A stretch of DNA of 64,000 nucleotides from Nitrospira defluvii (GCA_000196815.1 FP929003.1:2689501-2753500); one strand, 5' to 3'. Positions 18,120 to 26,767 are shown, counted from the stretch's first letter. A program made the numbers and translations. Notes: generated by a model not told the origin, from the sequence alone.

Positions 18120-19283
18120 GTGTACACGCCGTCTCAGTTCCCCCCAACCTCCGTCTCAGTCGATCTGAATGCCCTCGGGCATAATCTGGCCCATGTGCGG
18201 CGCCTTGCACCGCGCTCCGAGGTACTGGCCGTCGTCAAGGCCAATGCCTATGGCCATGGGGCACTCGAACTCACACGCACGCTGCAACAATTGGCCGTCC
18301 ACCGGTTCGGTGTCGCCACCGTGGATGAGGGCATCGTGCTTCGCCAAGCGGGCATTCATGATCCCATCTTGGTCATGGGCCCGACCGTCCCGGCACAATT
18401 TCCCGACCTGATCGCGCATCGCCTGACGCCCGTGCTGTACCGATCCGATATGGTCCAGGCCTTTGCCGCAGCCGTCCCGCCCAAGGCCGCGCCCTACTCC
18501 GTGCATGTCAAAATCGAAACCGGGATGGGTCGCTTGGGCGTGCATCCTCCAGAAATGCCCGACCTCGCAGCCATGCCGGCCTTTCGCGCCACTCTCCGGC
18601 TCGAAGGCCTCATGACACATCTCGCTGATGCAGACAATACCAAGACCACACACACCGAGACACAACTCACGGAGTTCCAGCAGACGCTCGATACATTGCG
18701 CCAAGGCGGACTGTCTTGTCCCCTGATACACGCCGCCAACAGCGCGGGCATCATCCAGTATCCCGCAAGCCTCTATACTCTCGTGCGACCCGGCATCATG
18801 CTGTATGGCTACCATACCCTCTCGAATGAAACGCCCGCACCTGAGTTGCGACCGATCCTCACCTGGAAAGCGACCATCGCGCACCTGCACAACATCCAAG
18901 CAGGCGACAGCGTGAGCTACAACCGGACCTTCATCGCCGCACGCCGGTCGAAAATCGCAGTCCTCCCGGTCGGCTACGCAGACGGGTACAACCGTTTGCT
19001 CTCGAATCGTGGCATGGTACTGATCGGCGGACGAAGGGTGCCGGTGGTCGGACGTGTCTGCATGGACATGACGATGGTCGATGTGACGGACGTGCCCGGG
19101 GTGCACATCGGACAGGAAGCGATTCTTATCGGGCAGCAGGGGCAAGAGCGTCTCACCGCAGCCGATCTCGCCGCATGGCAGCAGACCATTCCCTATGAAG
19201 TGCTCTGCGCCATCGGCCAGCGTGTGCCTCGCCACTATCTCCCGCTGCGCTCGGATAACGAAAAGTCCTCACCGAAGCCCTGA
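18120..19283 (+). CDS. alr: Alanine racemase
   Basis: The 387-residue PLP enzyme carries the cofactor lysine K40 in LAVVKANAYGHGALEL, the VKIETGMGRLGVHP strand, and YADGYNRLLSNRG plus VCMDMTMVDVTDVPGVH in the C-terminal domain. It makes D-alanine for peptidoglycan. The start is a GTG at 18120, 26 bases after frr, so it may be read through from the translation operon. Confidence 0.95.
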   Translation: MYTPSQFPPTSVSVDLNALGHNLAHVRRLAPRSEVLAVVKANAYGHGALELTRTLQQLAVHRFGVATVDEGIVLRQAGIHDPILVMGPTVPAQFPDLIAHRLTPVLYRSDMVQAFAAAVPPKAAPYSVHVKIETGMGRLGVHPPEMPDLAAMPAFRATLRLEGLMTHLADADNTKTTHTETQLTEFQQTLDTLRQGGLSCPLIHAANSAGIIQYPASLYTLVRPGIMLYGYHTLSNETPAPELRPILTWKATIAHLHNIQAGDSVSYNRTFIAARRSKIAVLPVGYADGYNRLLSNRGMVLIGGRRVPVVGRVCMDMTMVDVTDVPGVHIGQEAILIGQQGQERLTAADLAAWQQTIPYEVLCAIGQRVPRHYLPLRSDNEKSSPKP

Positions 19284-19384
19284 ACGCTTGCCTTCCGTTT
19301 TTAACTCTCCCATAGTCGAGCAAGGGGTTCGGAACAAATCCGTATGACCGACACACATTGCGCCACCAGTATGAGGATAAGACG

Positions 19385-20806
19385 ATGGGCGGACGACGCC
19401 GGTTCGATCGAAAGAGCCTGTTCTGCTTCTCTGCAGCCATTCTGAGTCTCTGCGCCACAGCACCTGCGGCAGCGGCAGGAAGCGACACAGCCCGGCACCA
19501 GCAGAGGGACGCCTCCAGCATGACGATTCATGTGCCCATTCCTGTGACCGCCCTGGCCGAGCAATATGGGAACATTCACCAGACGCTCGTCGCGCATCGA
19601 AGCTCAAGCCGAGACTGGGTGGCGTTGGGCGGAGGCACCGGATTCCTGAAGTACAGGATCTGGCCGGGAGAGCAGAGTTCGAGGACGATCGAAGGTCGCC
19701 TGCTGTCCCAATCCAGCTTTTCATTCGGCGTGGAATACGCGAAGCAGATCAAAGGCACGGTGACGAAAATCGCCGACTGCGGACAGCAGGATGCCACGAC
19801 CGGCACAGGCCGATTGTCCGTGACCCTAGCAACCACCTTCAGCCAGGGCCAGGCCTATACCCTGCTGCCTGCGAGCAACGTGACCGCGGTGGAAGCGACC
19901 CGACCCTGCCTGCTCTCAGAACAGGGTGTGGATACGGCCCCCCTGATGGCGCAAGTCTATCGAAGTGAGCTGCAAGGGACCCTGCCGACGATAGATCGGA
20001 AAGCTGCCGCTCTCGTGACGCTGAAGCCCGCCGTCACTCACATTTGGAACGATCTGCAGGAACCCCTGTTGCTGGATGAAGCGGAAGGGCTCTGGCTCCA
20101 ACTGAATCCTGAAGCCATTGGCCCCGCCGGAGTCGAGTCGCTGTCAGGCACTCCGGCTGCGGGGTATGGCGTCACGGCCAGACCGACCGTCGTGCGTGGC
20201 ACCAAACCCTTGTCACGACATCTCCCCCTCCCCGACCTGCGGTCTCAGTTTCATGACGACGGCTTTCACGTCGCGTTTGCGCTCCAGGTCCCCATCGAGG
20301 AAGCGAATCAGCGCTTGCGCGAAGCAGTGGTCGGGCAGGAATGGTCGCTGGGCGTCGGCACGATCAAAATCGTCGGCGCGACATTGTACCCCCTGGGCAA
20401 TCAAGTGGGAGTGGAACTCACCCTGCGGGGCTTACTTCCGCTCACACTCCGTTTGAAGGGAACACCGGCCTACGACGAATCGGCGGGGCGGATTTTATTT
20501 CGAGATGTCGACTACACGATCAAGGAGCGCACGCCGGCCACGGATCTGGCCGAAGAATGGTTGCACGAGCCCCTGCGGGACGAGTTAGCGGGAAGATTGG
20601 TGCTCCCCATTCGAGAGGAACTGGACCTGATGCGACAAGCGCTGGAGAAGGGACTGAACCGGAACCTGACCGGAGGGCGCTTGCGCGGCACGGTTCGCCG
20701 CCTGTCCCTCGAAGCGCTGACGGTGCAGACTGACAGCCTCTCGGTGCGCTTCAATACCGAGGGAACACTCCACTACGACGCACATGCGGGCATCGGAGCC
20801 CCGTAA
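19385..20806 (+). CDS. Exported DUF4403-like protein
   Basis: The start is set at the ATG at 19385, preceded by AGGATAAG; a TTG nine codons earlier is also in frame. A signal peptide (residues 1-31, ending APAAAA) leads into about 440 residues that begin MTIHVPIPVTALAEQYG, resembling the DUF4403 family of periplasmic proteins. Two similar halves are suggested by VPIPVTALAEQ and ALQVPIEEANQRL. The family has no settled function; a lipid- or envelope-related role is only a guess. The gene follows alr after about 100 bases. Confidence 0.62.
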   Translation: MGGRRRFDRKSLFCFSAAILSLCATAPAAAAGSDTARHQQRDASSMTIHVPIPVTALAEQYGNIHQTLVAHRSSSRDWVALGGGTGFLKYRIWPGEQSSRTIEGRLLSQSSFSFGVEYAKQIKGTVTKIADCGQQDATTGTGRLSVTLATTFSQGQAYTLLPASNVTAVEATRPCLLSEQGVDTAPLMAQVYRSELQGTLPTIDRKAAALVTLKPAVTHIWNDLQEPLLLDEAEGLWLQLNPEAIGPAGVESLSGTPAAGYGVTARPTVVRGTKPLSRHLPLPDLRSQFHDDGFHVAFALQVPIEEANQRLREAVVGQEWSLGVGTIKIVGATLYPLGNQVGVELTLRGLLPLTLRLKGTPAYDESAGRILFRDVDYTIKERTPATDLAEEWLHEPLRDELAGRLVLPIREELDLMRQALEKGLNRNLTGGRLRGTVRRLSLEALTVQTDSLSVRFNTEGTLHYDAHAGIGAP

Positions 20807-20817
20807 CGCGCACCTCA

Positions 20818-20896
20818 GCAGGATGCGAAAAAAGTTCGCCAGCGGCGTTCCCGCGTCGCTTCGCGGCCTTGCTGGACGGCCTTTTGCACATCCTGC
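20818..20896. repeat. Short copy of palindromic repeat family A, behind a plus-strand gene
   Basis: The arms GCAGGATGCGAAAA (20818-20831) and TTTTGCACATCCTGC (20882-20896) are inverted, with CGCGGCCTTGCTGGACGGCC inside. It corresponds to the longer copies at 26-31 kb but lacks their central part. It starts 12 bases after the stop of the exported-protein gene and is flipped relative to the copies that follow minus-strand genes. Confidence 0.75.
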
Positions 20897-20972
20897 GGGT
20901 TACGGTGATACCGACACGGCAGATACGTTGATGGTAGCGTCCGGCGCAACCATCGAGTGTTTCCGCAGCCTG

Positions 20973-21281
20973 CTAGACCTTCAGCTTTCGCTTCAGCTGC
21001 GATTCGACACTCGACACTTTGCTCGACAAGCGCCCCTTCGGTCCCTTCCGGTAGTCGATCTTGATGCTGCAGGACACGCGATTGCAATCCTTCCGCATGC
21101 GCATGTAGCACTTCTTGACCACCGCCATGACCTCGTCCCATTCCCCTTCCAGCACCGTGCCCATCGGATTCAGCCGATAGTCCACACCGCTCTTGTCGAT
21201 AATATCCAGCGAGCGTGAGACGTATTTGCTGACGCTCTCCCCCTTGCCCAGCGGCGACATACTGAATTCCAGCAACACCAT
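20973..21281 (-). CDS. MTH1187-family thiamine-binding protein
   Basis: The start is the ATG at 21281 with AGGAG 8 bases upstream. The 102-residue product, MVLLEFSMSPLGKGESVSKY then NPMGTVLEGEWDEVMAVVKK, matches the small ferredoxin-like MTH1187/YqgV family, which binds thiamine or its precursors. The C-terminus is unusually Lys/Ser-rich. It lies 49 bases downstream of the Met8p-like gene, probably in the same transcript. Confidence 0.82.
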   Translation of the reverse strand: MVLLEFSMSPLGKGESVSKYVSRSLDIIDKSGVDYRLNPMGTVLEGEWDEVMAVVKKCYMRMRKDCNRVSCSIKIDYRKGPKGRLSSKVSSVESQLKRKLKV

Positions 21282-21330
21282 AATGAGAATCTCCTGCCGA
21301 CAACTGTCGGCCGATGCCGAACGACCGGTC

Positions 21331-21984
21331 CTACGAACCGCGCTTTTCCCCTGCCCCAACGGCCGCCCGTTGGTCCAGCCACACCTTCGGGTACTGCACT
21401 TTTCCCAGGAGTCGAAATCCATCCAGCGCCTCACGCAACAGCGTGCGACGTTTCTCCGCGTCCGGTTCGTTGGCTTTGGCCTGTTCGCGAAGTTGCCCGA
21501 GCCAATCGACGAACGCGACAAACTCGTTGTCCAAAATACGCTCGAGATCTTCCTTCATGAATCCGGAGAGCGCCGGGGCCTGCCCGCTCGAGCTGATCGC
21601 CACACGAACATGGCCGGAGCTGACGACAGCCGGCATCACCACGTTCGACACATCGGGCTGGTCGACCGACCAGATCAAAAACTTCTGTTCGCGAGCCAAT
21701 CGCATGAGCGAGTGGGAGAGTTCACGGTCATCGCGAATCGTGTTCAAGACCAGAATGACCGCCTCCAGGTCGTTCGCGCGGAAATGCCGTCCACGATGAA
21801 TGATTTTGGCCGAGGCCGCCAGTTTACGAAGCACTTCGTGCAGGGTGGGACTGATGACCGTCACCTTCGCGCCTGCCTCCAGAAGCCGCTGCACTTTGTC
21901 TGCCGCTTCCTCATCACCACCGATCACCAGGACCGGCCACCCACGCACATCGAGTGAAATTTGAAACCCGGGATTTGCAGCCAT
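21331..21984 (-). CDS. Precorrin-2 dehydrogenase / sirohydrochlorin ferrochelatase-like (Met8p/CysG-N)
   Basis: The start is the ATG at 21984 with GGAGGATC upstream. The 217-residue protein has the dinucleotide fold WPVLVIGGDEEAADKVQRLL, AGAKVTVISP, NTIRDDRELSHS and the SGQAPALSGFMKEDLERIL segment of the Met8p family. It would oxidise precorrin-2, made by the CobA-HemD fusion at 2977-4542, to sirohydrochlorin and possibly insert iron. Precorrin-2 synthesis and use are therefore encoded in two separate places. Confidence 0.87.
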   Translation of the reverse strand: MAANPGFQISLDVRGWPVLVIGGDEEAADKVQRLLEAGAKVTVISPTLHEVLRKLAASAKIIHRGRHFRANDLEAVILVLNTIRDDRELSHSLMRLAREQKFLIWSVDQPDVSNVVMPAVVSSGHVRVAISSSGQAPALSGFMKEDLERILDNEFVAFVDWLGQLREQAKANEPDAEKRRTLLREALDGFRLLGKVQYPKVWLDQRAAVGAGEKRGS

Positions 21985-22091
21985 TGCGTTGATCCTCCAA
22001 CAAGTCGACAACAACGTGAGCGCGTATCATACAACAGCCGATTTGACAGGGTAAACCGGCTCCGCCATTCCCCTTTCCGGCAGGAGCTGGG

Positions 22092-22097
22092 TATAAT
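22092..22097 (+). promoter_or_regulatory. Candidate -10 box upstream of the CcmI-like gene
   Basis: TATAAT matches the consensus exactly and lies 62 bases before the GTG start at 22159. No good -35 box is visible at 16-18 bases, so this is tentative. Confidence 0.3.
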
Positions 22098-22158
22098 GCG
22101 CCCGCTGGATGACGGGCAAGCCCGTCGCGCGCACCGCGAGTCAACAAAGGAGTCTATT

Positions 22159-22611
22159 GTGGCAGGATATACAGGACGATCCTTGGCGATGGCCGGAGGG
22201 ATCATCGGCATTGCGGCCGTCGCGGCCTATTTCGGCGTCGCCCACATCGGGGAGCCGGATCAAGGCGGCGGATCGATTGCCGGGCAAGTGCAGATCGCAC
22301 CCAACCTGGCCGACCAGGTGAAACCGACCGATGTATTGTTCGTCATCGTGCGGCGTCCGACCGGGCCACCGAGACCCATCGCGGCCAAACGGATCGACGC
22401 ACCGAAATTTCCCGTGCAGTTTGAGATTACGAGCGCCGATGTCATGGTCCAGGGCACTGAGTTGAAGGGCATGGTGGATGTGATTGCGCGTCTGGATCGA
22501 GACGGCCAGGCCGGCCAGGCGCAACCGGGCGACATGGAGGGACGCTACCCGAAGAATCCGACGTTACCGGGCGGGAAGGATGTGAACATTACGATCGACA
22601 AGGTGTACTAA
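22159..22611 (+). CDS. Membrane-anchored protein with a CcmI/CycH C-terminal-like domain
   Basis: The start is a GTG at 22159 with AAAGGAG 8 bases upstream. The 150-residue product has one N-terminal transmembrane segment (about 9-28, MAGGIIGIAAVAAYFGVAH). The periplasmic domain reads VLFVIVRRPTGPPRPIAAKR, then VIARLDRDGQAGQAQPGDMEG. This matches the C-terminal part of CcmI/CycH, where the pattern is VFV.AR...GPP.PLA and ARIS.SG.A....GD..G. In CcmI that domain binds apocytochrome c. Here it stands alone without the TPR part. Confidence 0.7.
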   Translation: MAGYTGRSLAMAGGIIGIAAVAAYFGVAHIGEPDQGGGSIAGQVQIAPNLADQVKPTDVLFVIVRRPTGPPRPIAAKRIDAPKFPVQFEITSADVMVQGTELKGMVDVIARLDRDGQAGQAQPGDMEGRYPKNPTLPGGKDVNITIDKVY

Positions 22612-22690
22612 ACAGGAACGGGGTGAGTTGTGAGTATTGAGTGCTAAGTTGCAGCATGAACGCAACGCTCACCACTCAGAACTACGACCT

Positions 22691-23236
22691 CTAGGGATCG
22701 GAAGGGTCGGCGTCGAGTTCCAGATTCCAATAGAGATAGTCCCGCCAGCTTTCCGGCGTGTTCCGAATCCCGATGGTGATCGTGACGGTAGGACTCCAGC
22801 GCGGCTTCACGGGTTTCTTGATCAGGCGCATATTGGCTTCTTCCGGCGTCCGGCCGCTCTTCCGGTTATTACATCGCCAGCAGGCCGTCACGATGTTCTC
22901 CCAGGTCTTCCGACCCCCTTTTGCGATCGGCACGACATGGTCGAACGTCAGTTCTTCAGTCCTGAACTTGTGTTTGCAGTACTGGCAGCAATACCCGTCC
23001 CGCGTAAAAATGTTGATGCGGGAAAACTTCACCGCGCGATGGCTGTCCTTGAGCTTCACCAGCTTCAGGAGGCGCATCACCGAGGGGAGCTTGATCGAGA
23101 TCGAGATACCGTGGATTTGGCGATCGTAGACTTCGAGGACTTCGACCTTCCCCTGCCAGAGCAGGGTGATGGCCTTTTGCCAATGCAGGACACGAAGCGG
23201 TTCATAGGTGGAGTTGAGCAACAAGGTCATTTCCAT
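22691..23236 (-). CDS. HNH endonuclease family protein
   Basis: The 181-residue protein has a strand-rich N-terminus (LLLNSTYEPLRVLHWQKAIT) and a zinc-supported HNH core: CQYCKHKF, LTFDHVVPIAKGGRKTWENI and ACWRCNNRKSGRTPEEA. This is a widespread stand-alone chromosomal HNH type, not an obvious intron or phage homing enzyme. Its job is unknown. It is monocistronic, converging on the CcmI-like gene. Confidence 0.88.
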   Translation of the reverse strand: MEMTLLLNSTYEPLRVLHWQKAITLLWQGKVEVLEVYDRQIHGISISIKLPSVMRLLKLVKLKDSHRAVKFSRINIFTRDGYCCQYCKHKFRTEELTFDHVVPIAKGGRKTWENIVTACWRCNNRKSGRTPEEANMRLIKKPVKPRWSPTVTITIGIRNTPESWRDYLYWNLELDADPSDP

Positions 23237-23434
23237 AGTGGCTCCGGCGATCTCCTATGAGTGCACTATTTACAGGATAGCAAATGACGGCGCTGTTGTG
23301 ACCCTTCCTTGAAAAATGCTTGCTCAATCTATGCCATATGCGACCAATGAAATCAAGCGCTTAGGCAATACCGCTCACGATGTCACGCAATATTGAGCCG
23401 GCCTGTACCCTGCCGTAACTTGTAGAGGACCCTT

Positions 23435-23761
23435 ATGGAGTCGAAGCCAGACTACATCACCGTCGCCCAGGTGGAGCAGGTTCCACCGGGCACCTGCCGC
23501 ACCGTCGAAGTCGAGGGAATTTTTCTCGCCCTCTGCAATGTCGAGGGAACCTTTCATGTCGTCGATAATACATGCCCGCACGCAGGCGGACCGCTAGGCG
23601 AGGGATGCATGGACGGCGAACTGATCGAATGCCCGTGGCATGGGTGGCGATTCAACGTTCGGACCGGTGAGCGGCCTGAAAATCCGGAGATCCGCGTGGC
23701 TCGCGTGGAAGTGCGGGTGCACGGCACGCACGTGCAGGTGAAAACGCCCCTTACATTGTAG
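23435..23761 (+). CDS. Rieske [2Fe-2S] ferredoxin
   Basis: The 108-residue protein has both Rieske motifs, CPHAGGPLGEG (CxH) and CPWHGWRFNVRTGE (CxxH), with the correct spacing. No signal peptide or membrane anchor is seen, so it is a soluble electron carrier of the biphenyl-dioxygenase-ferredoxin or NirD-like type. Its 3' end overlaps the convergent downstream gene by 11 bases. The electron partner is not evident. Confidence 0.92.
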   Translation: MESKPDYITVAQVEQVPPGTCRTVEVEGIFLALCNVEGTFHVVDNTCPHAGGPLGEGCMDGELIECPWHGWRFNVRTGERPENPEIRVARVEVRVHGTHVQVKTPLTL

Positions 23762-24206
23762 GCGGAAACGGAGGGACCTCACCGCCCGGCGCGCGAGGGC
23801 GGCCGCTCTCCGGGCCTTCCGGCATCAACCCGTCGGCCGGCAAGGAGGCCGCGTTGACGCGCTTCGTCTCCAGATCCACGTGCCAGATGAAATCCCGTTC
23901 GAACCACTGGGTCGTCCCCTGCTCGCGCATGTAGATCCGGACTTCATAGCGCTGCCCGTCCTGTTTGATCACTTTCCACTCTCCTAAGCGCAAACCCAAC
24001 TTGCGGGCGTCCTGAATGCGGGCCCGCTCGTTGAACGCCTGAAGAATCGTCGGATAACCGGCGGCCCGGTGGGTTTGCACCAGCGCGAGCGCCTCGGCCG
24101 CCTGCGGGTCGAGCATCGGGTTGAGACCGGGTGGTTGCATCCACCAATAGGCCAGTCCTCCGGCCAGGAGAAGCGCGAGCACCGTGTAATGGATCACTTT
24201 ACTCAT
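23751..24206 (-). CDS. Membrane-anchored protein of unknown function
   Basis: The 151-residue product has one N-terminal hydrophobic segment (residues 7-24, VLALLLAGGLAYWW) and a soluble domain with a predicted beta-sheet core (KVIKQDGQRYEVRIYM; DFIWHVDLETKRVN). The C-terminus is Gly/Pro-rich. No family is recognised. It converges on and slightly overlaps the Rieske gene. Confidence 0.65.
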   Translation of the reverse strand: MSKVIHYTVLALLLAGGLAYWWMQPPGLNPMLDPQAAEALALVQTHRAAGYPTILQAFNERARIQDARKLGLRLGEWKVIKQDGQRYEVRIYMREQGTTQWFERDFIWHVDLETKRVNAASLPADGLMPEGPESGRPRAPGGEVPPFPPTM

Positions 24207-24409
24207 AGGTCGTCACAATAAACCGCGGTGGATGGTTGATCAATTCGTCATCATAGGTGGCGTGTGAATTCACTGTCAATCGTCGGGAGAACAGCGGAAG
24301 GCCATGAAACCGGCGACGCGCAGAAGCCCCCTGCGCTTGACAAGATCGCGCAACGCTATGGTACAAGTACCGGTCAACCTTCGCGACATAATCGGAGTCT
24401 CACTGTTCA

Positions 24410-24853
24410 ATGAAGTTCTTCTTCTACGCGGACAATTTGAACCTGTCTCAACTCAAGCGTCGCGCCCCGGAACACAAGTTTCTTTTCACGGCGTACCTTC
24501 CCGACCACAGCATTCAGTTCTGCCGCTGGTCGACGCAATGGCGATGCGGCCTGGCGAGCGTGATTCCGTCGCCGGGGGAAAAAGTCTGGGGAGCCGTCTT
24601 CGAAATCACCGACGAAGATCTCAAGATCCTCGATGAATTCGAAGACGATGTGCCGCAGGGGGCCTACCGGCACCTGCCGGTCACTGTGATCACGGAAGAC
24701 GGTGAAAAGTTATTGGTCACCACCCATGCGGCCAATCCCATCGGCAAGTTCAAGCCGAAAGAGCATTACATCGATTGGGTACTCAAGGGCATCAAGCAGT
24801 GGAAGTTGCCTGAGGAATGCACCGAGCAGTGGAAAGCGTATAAACCGGCCTGA
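24410..24853 (+). CDS. Gamma-glutamylcyclotransferase-like (AIG2/GGCT fold) protein
   Basis: The 147 residues follow the GGCT fold: MKFFFYADNLNLSQLKRRAP in place of the usual YG(S)N start, VWGAVFEITDEDLKILDEFE with the likely catalytic acid, and AYRHLPVTVITEDG. The canonical YGSNL reads YADNL here, so substrate or activity may differ. It lies 43 bases upstream of the ferredoxin gene. Confidence 0.78.
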   Translation: MKFFFYADNLNLSQLKRRAPEHKFLFTAYLPDHSIQFCRWSTQWRCGLASVIPSPGEKVWGAVFEITDEDLKILDEFEDDVPQGAYRHLPVTVITEDGEKLLVTTHAANPIGKFKPKEHYIDWVLKGIKQWKLPEECTEQWKAYKPA

Positions 24854-24896
24854 CGAACTCACGCAGTCGTCGCTCACCCCATACATTGAGGTCACG

Positions 24897-25223
24897 ATGC
24901 CAAAACCGAAATATCATATTCTTGTCTGCACGAATGCCCGTCCGCCGGGCCACCCGAAACCGTCCTGCGGCGGCCAGGGCTCCGCGCAACTGCTGATGTC
25001 CTTCAACATGGGTCTCATGCAGCGCGGCATCATGCCTGGCGAAGTCCTCGTCACGGGCTCCTCCTGCCTCGGCCCCTGCGAGCAGGGACCGACCGTCGTG
25101 GTGTACCCGGACAACACCTGGTATTCGAAAGTCACTGAAGCCGACGTCGCCACCATCCTCGATGAGCACATCAAGGGCGGCAAGCCGGCGGCGAAGCTGA
25201 ACCCGGATTCGGTCTGGAAGTAG
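24897..25223 (+). CDS. Thioredoxin-like [2Fe-2S] ferredoxin
   Basis: The start is the ATG at 24897 with a weak GAGG site; the frame is open upstream but unlike the family. The 108-residue protein has four cysteines in the Shethna/thioredoxin-like pattern: CTNARPPGHPKPSCGGQGS (C-x12-C) and SSCLGPCEQGP (C-x3-C). It is a low-potential electron carrier with no obvious partner next to it. A hairpin terminator follows. Confidence 0.9.
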   Translation: MPKPKYHILVCTNARPPGHPKPSCGGQGSAQLLMSFNMGLMQRGIMPGEVLVTGSSCLGPCEQGPTVVVYPDNTWYSKVTEADVATILDEHIKGGKPAAKLNPDSVWK

Positions 25224-25252
25224 AGCGCGCACGCCAACACCGAGATCAATCA

Positions 25253-25295
25253 AAAAGGCCGCCCATCGGAGCGAGTTCGATGCTGGCGGCCTTTT
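25253..25295 (+). terminator. Intrinsic terminator between the ferredoxin gene and moaB
   Basis: AAAAGGCCGCC and GGCGGCCTTTT form an 11-base stem around a 21-base loop. The A/T ends make it usable in either direction. It lies 30 bases after the ferredoxin stop. Confidence 0.75.
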
Positions 25296-25316
25296 GAACC
25301 TTCAACGGATATCGAT

Positions 25317-25829
25317 GTGAGTAGCCCCACAGCCCACGAACACAAACACCACGCACCCCGCTCCATCGGATGCATGGTCATTACCTGCAGCGACACCCGC
25401 GCGCCTGAGACCGACACCAGCGGCCGATTGATCCAGCAGTTGCTCAAGGACAAGGGCCACCACATCGCCGCCTACCACCTTGTCAAAGACGAACCGGCAG
25501 AGATCAAGGCGCGGATCGCCGAAGCCATCACCAACGAATCTGTGCAGGCCATCATCATCAACGGCGGAACAGGGATCTCCCGGCGCGACTCGACGTTTGA
25601 GGCGGTGGATGCGATGCTGGAAAAACGGTTGGATGGATTCGGCGAAGTGTTTCGCTATCTGACCTATCAGGACATCGGCTCACCGGCGATCATGAGCCGG
25701 GCCACCGCCGGCATCATCAAGGGCCGTATCCTCTTTTCGACTCCGGGATCAGAAAATGCCGTCCGCCTGGCGATGGAAAAACTGATCCTCCCCGAACTGG
25801 GCCATCTCGTCAAAGAACTCACCAAGTAG
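25317..25829 (+). CDS. moaB: Molybdopterin adenylyltransferase-type protein MoaB
   Basis: The 170-residue product starts at a GTG and shows GCMVITCSDTRAPETDTSG, the glycine-rich IIINGGTGISRRDSTFEAVD and ATAGIIKGRILFSTPGSENA. MoaB/MogA adenylylates molybdopterin before molybdate insertion. Nitrite oxidoreductase and formate dehydrogenases of Nitrospira need this cofactor, though no molybdoenzyme lies in the window. Confidence 0.92.
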   Translation: MSSPTAHEHKHHAPRSIGCMVITCSDTRAPETDTSGRLIQQLLKDKGHHIAAYHLVKDEPAEIKARIAEAITNESVQAIIINGGTGISRRDSTFEAVDAMLEKRLDGFGEVFRYLTYQDIGSPAIMSRATAGIIKGRILFSTPGSENAVRLAMEKLILPELGHLVKELTK

Positions 25830-25948
25830 CACGTCGTCAGCTTTCAGCAATCAGCCTTCAGCTTTTTGGTTCGCTCAGAACTGAATACTGTGAGCTCATG
25901 ATTGTTGTTGCTGGCCAGCGTCGTTCCGCCGGTCGGCTCCGCGACCGA

Positions 25949-26070
25949 GGAGGCTCAAAACGGTCATCCAGCGAGGCGACAGGGAGTTCGGCGACTAAGG
26001 CGTACCCTTGCGCTAGATCGGAGGGAGCCCTACGACTGAGAACGAAGTTGGGGAACGTTTTCAGCATCCG
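25949..26070. repeat. Palindromic repeat family A, first of three tandem copies
   Basis: It starts GGCTCAAAACGG and ends AACGTTTTCAGCATCCGCCC, with GGCGTACCCTTG and CGACTGAGAACG inside. The centre differs from copies 2 and 3 and resembles the 27936-28061 copy. The gap between moaB (25829) and the CBS gene (26333) holds only these copies plus about 120 bases with nothing recognisable. Confidence 0.8.
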
Positions 26071-26076
26071 CCCAGT

Positions 26077-26199
26077 GAAGGATGTTCAAAACGGCTTTCC
26101 AGCAAGGCCGCAGGCGAGGCAAAACCGGAGGCGTACCCGCAGAGGCACGTTGAGGATTTTGATGAGCCGAGAACGAGGCTGGGGAACGTTTTCAGCATC
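26077..26199. repeat. Palindromic repeat family A, second tandem copy
   Basis: It runs from GAAGGATGTTCAAAACGGC to ACGTTTTCAGCATCCGCCC. It is nearly identical to the next copy, for example AAGGCCGCAGGCGA, AAAACCGGAGGCGTACCC and TTGAGGATTTTG.GAGCCG in both. Confidence 0.85.
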
Positions 26200-26207
26200 C
26201 GCCCAGT

Positions 26208-26331
26208 GAAGGATGTTCAAAACGGCTTTCCAGCAAGGCCGCAGGCGAAGCAAAACCGGAGGCGTACCCACAGGGGTACGTTGAGGATTTTGGTGAGCCG
26301 AGAACGCTGCTGGAAGCCGTTTTCAACATCC
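26208..26331. repeat. Palindromic repeat family A, third tandem copy, abutting a stop codon
   Basis: The outer arms GGATGTTCAAAACGGCTT and AAGCCGTTTTCAACATCC are near-perfect inverted repeats of 18 bases. An inner apex CGTACCC/GGGTACG forms a second stem. It ends 1 base before the stop codon of the minus-strand CBS gene. Confidence 0.88.
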
Positions 26332-26332
26332 T

Positions 26333-26767
26333 TTAATCTTGGCCAATTTTTGGTTCGGAATACACCTGCTTATCCGCCAGTTTCGATTGCGCGTACCGCT
26401 TGTAGTGCATCAACAGATCGCGCACCGACACCACACCGACGATCGAACCGCCCTTGGTCACCGCAAGATGGCGCACGCCGAGATCGCCCATCATATCTTG
26501 CGCGTCATCGACCGCCTGATTGCTCTCGATGGTGCACAGCGGAGTGGTCATGATTTTCTCGACTGTGAGCTTCGATACGTCCTGGCTGGTCGCCAGTCCC
26601 TTGCGGACAAGATCCGTGTCGGTCACGATCCCCACTATGTTCTTCCCCTTCTTGATCAGGAGAGAACCGACCCGCAAGTCACGCATCTTCTTCGCCGCAC
26701 CGCGAATCGACGTCGTCGGACCAATGCTCTGGGGTTTCTTGTTCATGATCTGCGCAATACTCGCCAT
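26333..26767 (-). CDS. CBS-domain pair protein (paralogue of 2533-2925)
   Basis: The 144 residues contain two CBS motifs (about 5-60 and 68-128): GSLLIKKGKNIVGIVTDTDL and HLAVTKGGSIVGVVSVRDLL. It aligns with the CBS protein of the heme operon throughout, and adds a basic C-terminal tail of about 18 residues. Adenine-nucleotide sensing is the usual role; no partner is fused. It is followed by three tandem family A repeats. Confidence 0.9.
   Translation of the reverse strand: MASIAQIMNKKPQSIGPTTSIRGAAKKMRDLRVGSLLIKKGKNIVGIVTDTDLVRKGLATSQDVSKLTVEKIMTTPLCTIESNQAVDDAQDMMGDLGVRHLAVTKGGSIVGVVSVRDLLMHYKRYAQSKLADKQVYSEPKIGQD

Noticed and set aside
18156-19235. 359-codon minus-strand frame
   Set aside because: Antisense to alr, which has all family motifs.
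20784-21218. 144-codon plus-strand frame
   Set aside because: It crosses a family A repeat and then runs antisense to the thiamine-binding protein gene.
25949-26331. CRISPR array
   Set aside because: The repeated units are about 125 bases, palindromic and without short unique spacers; no cas genes are present.
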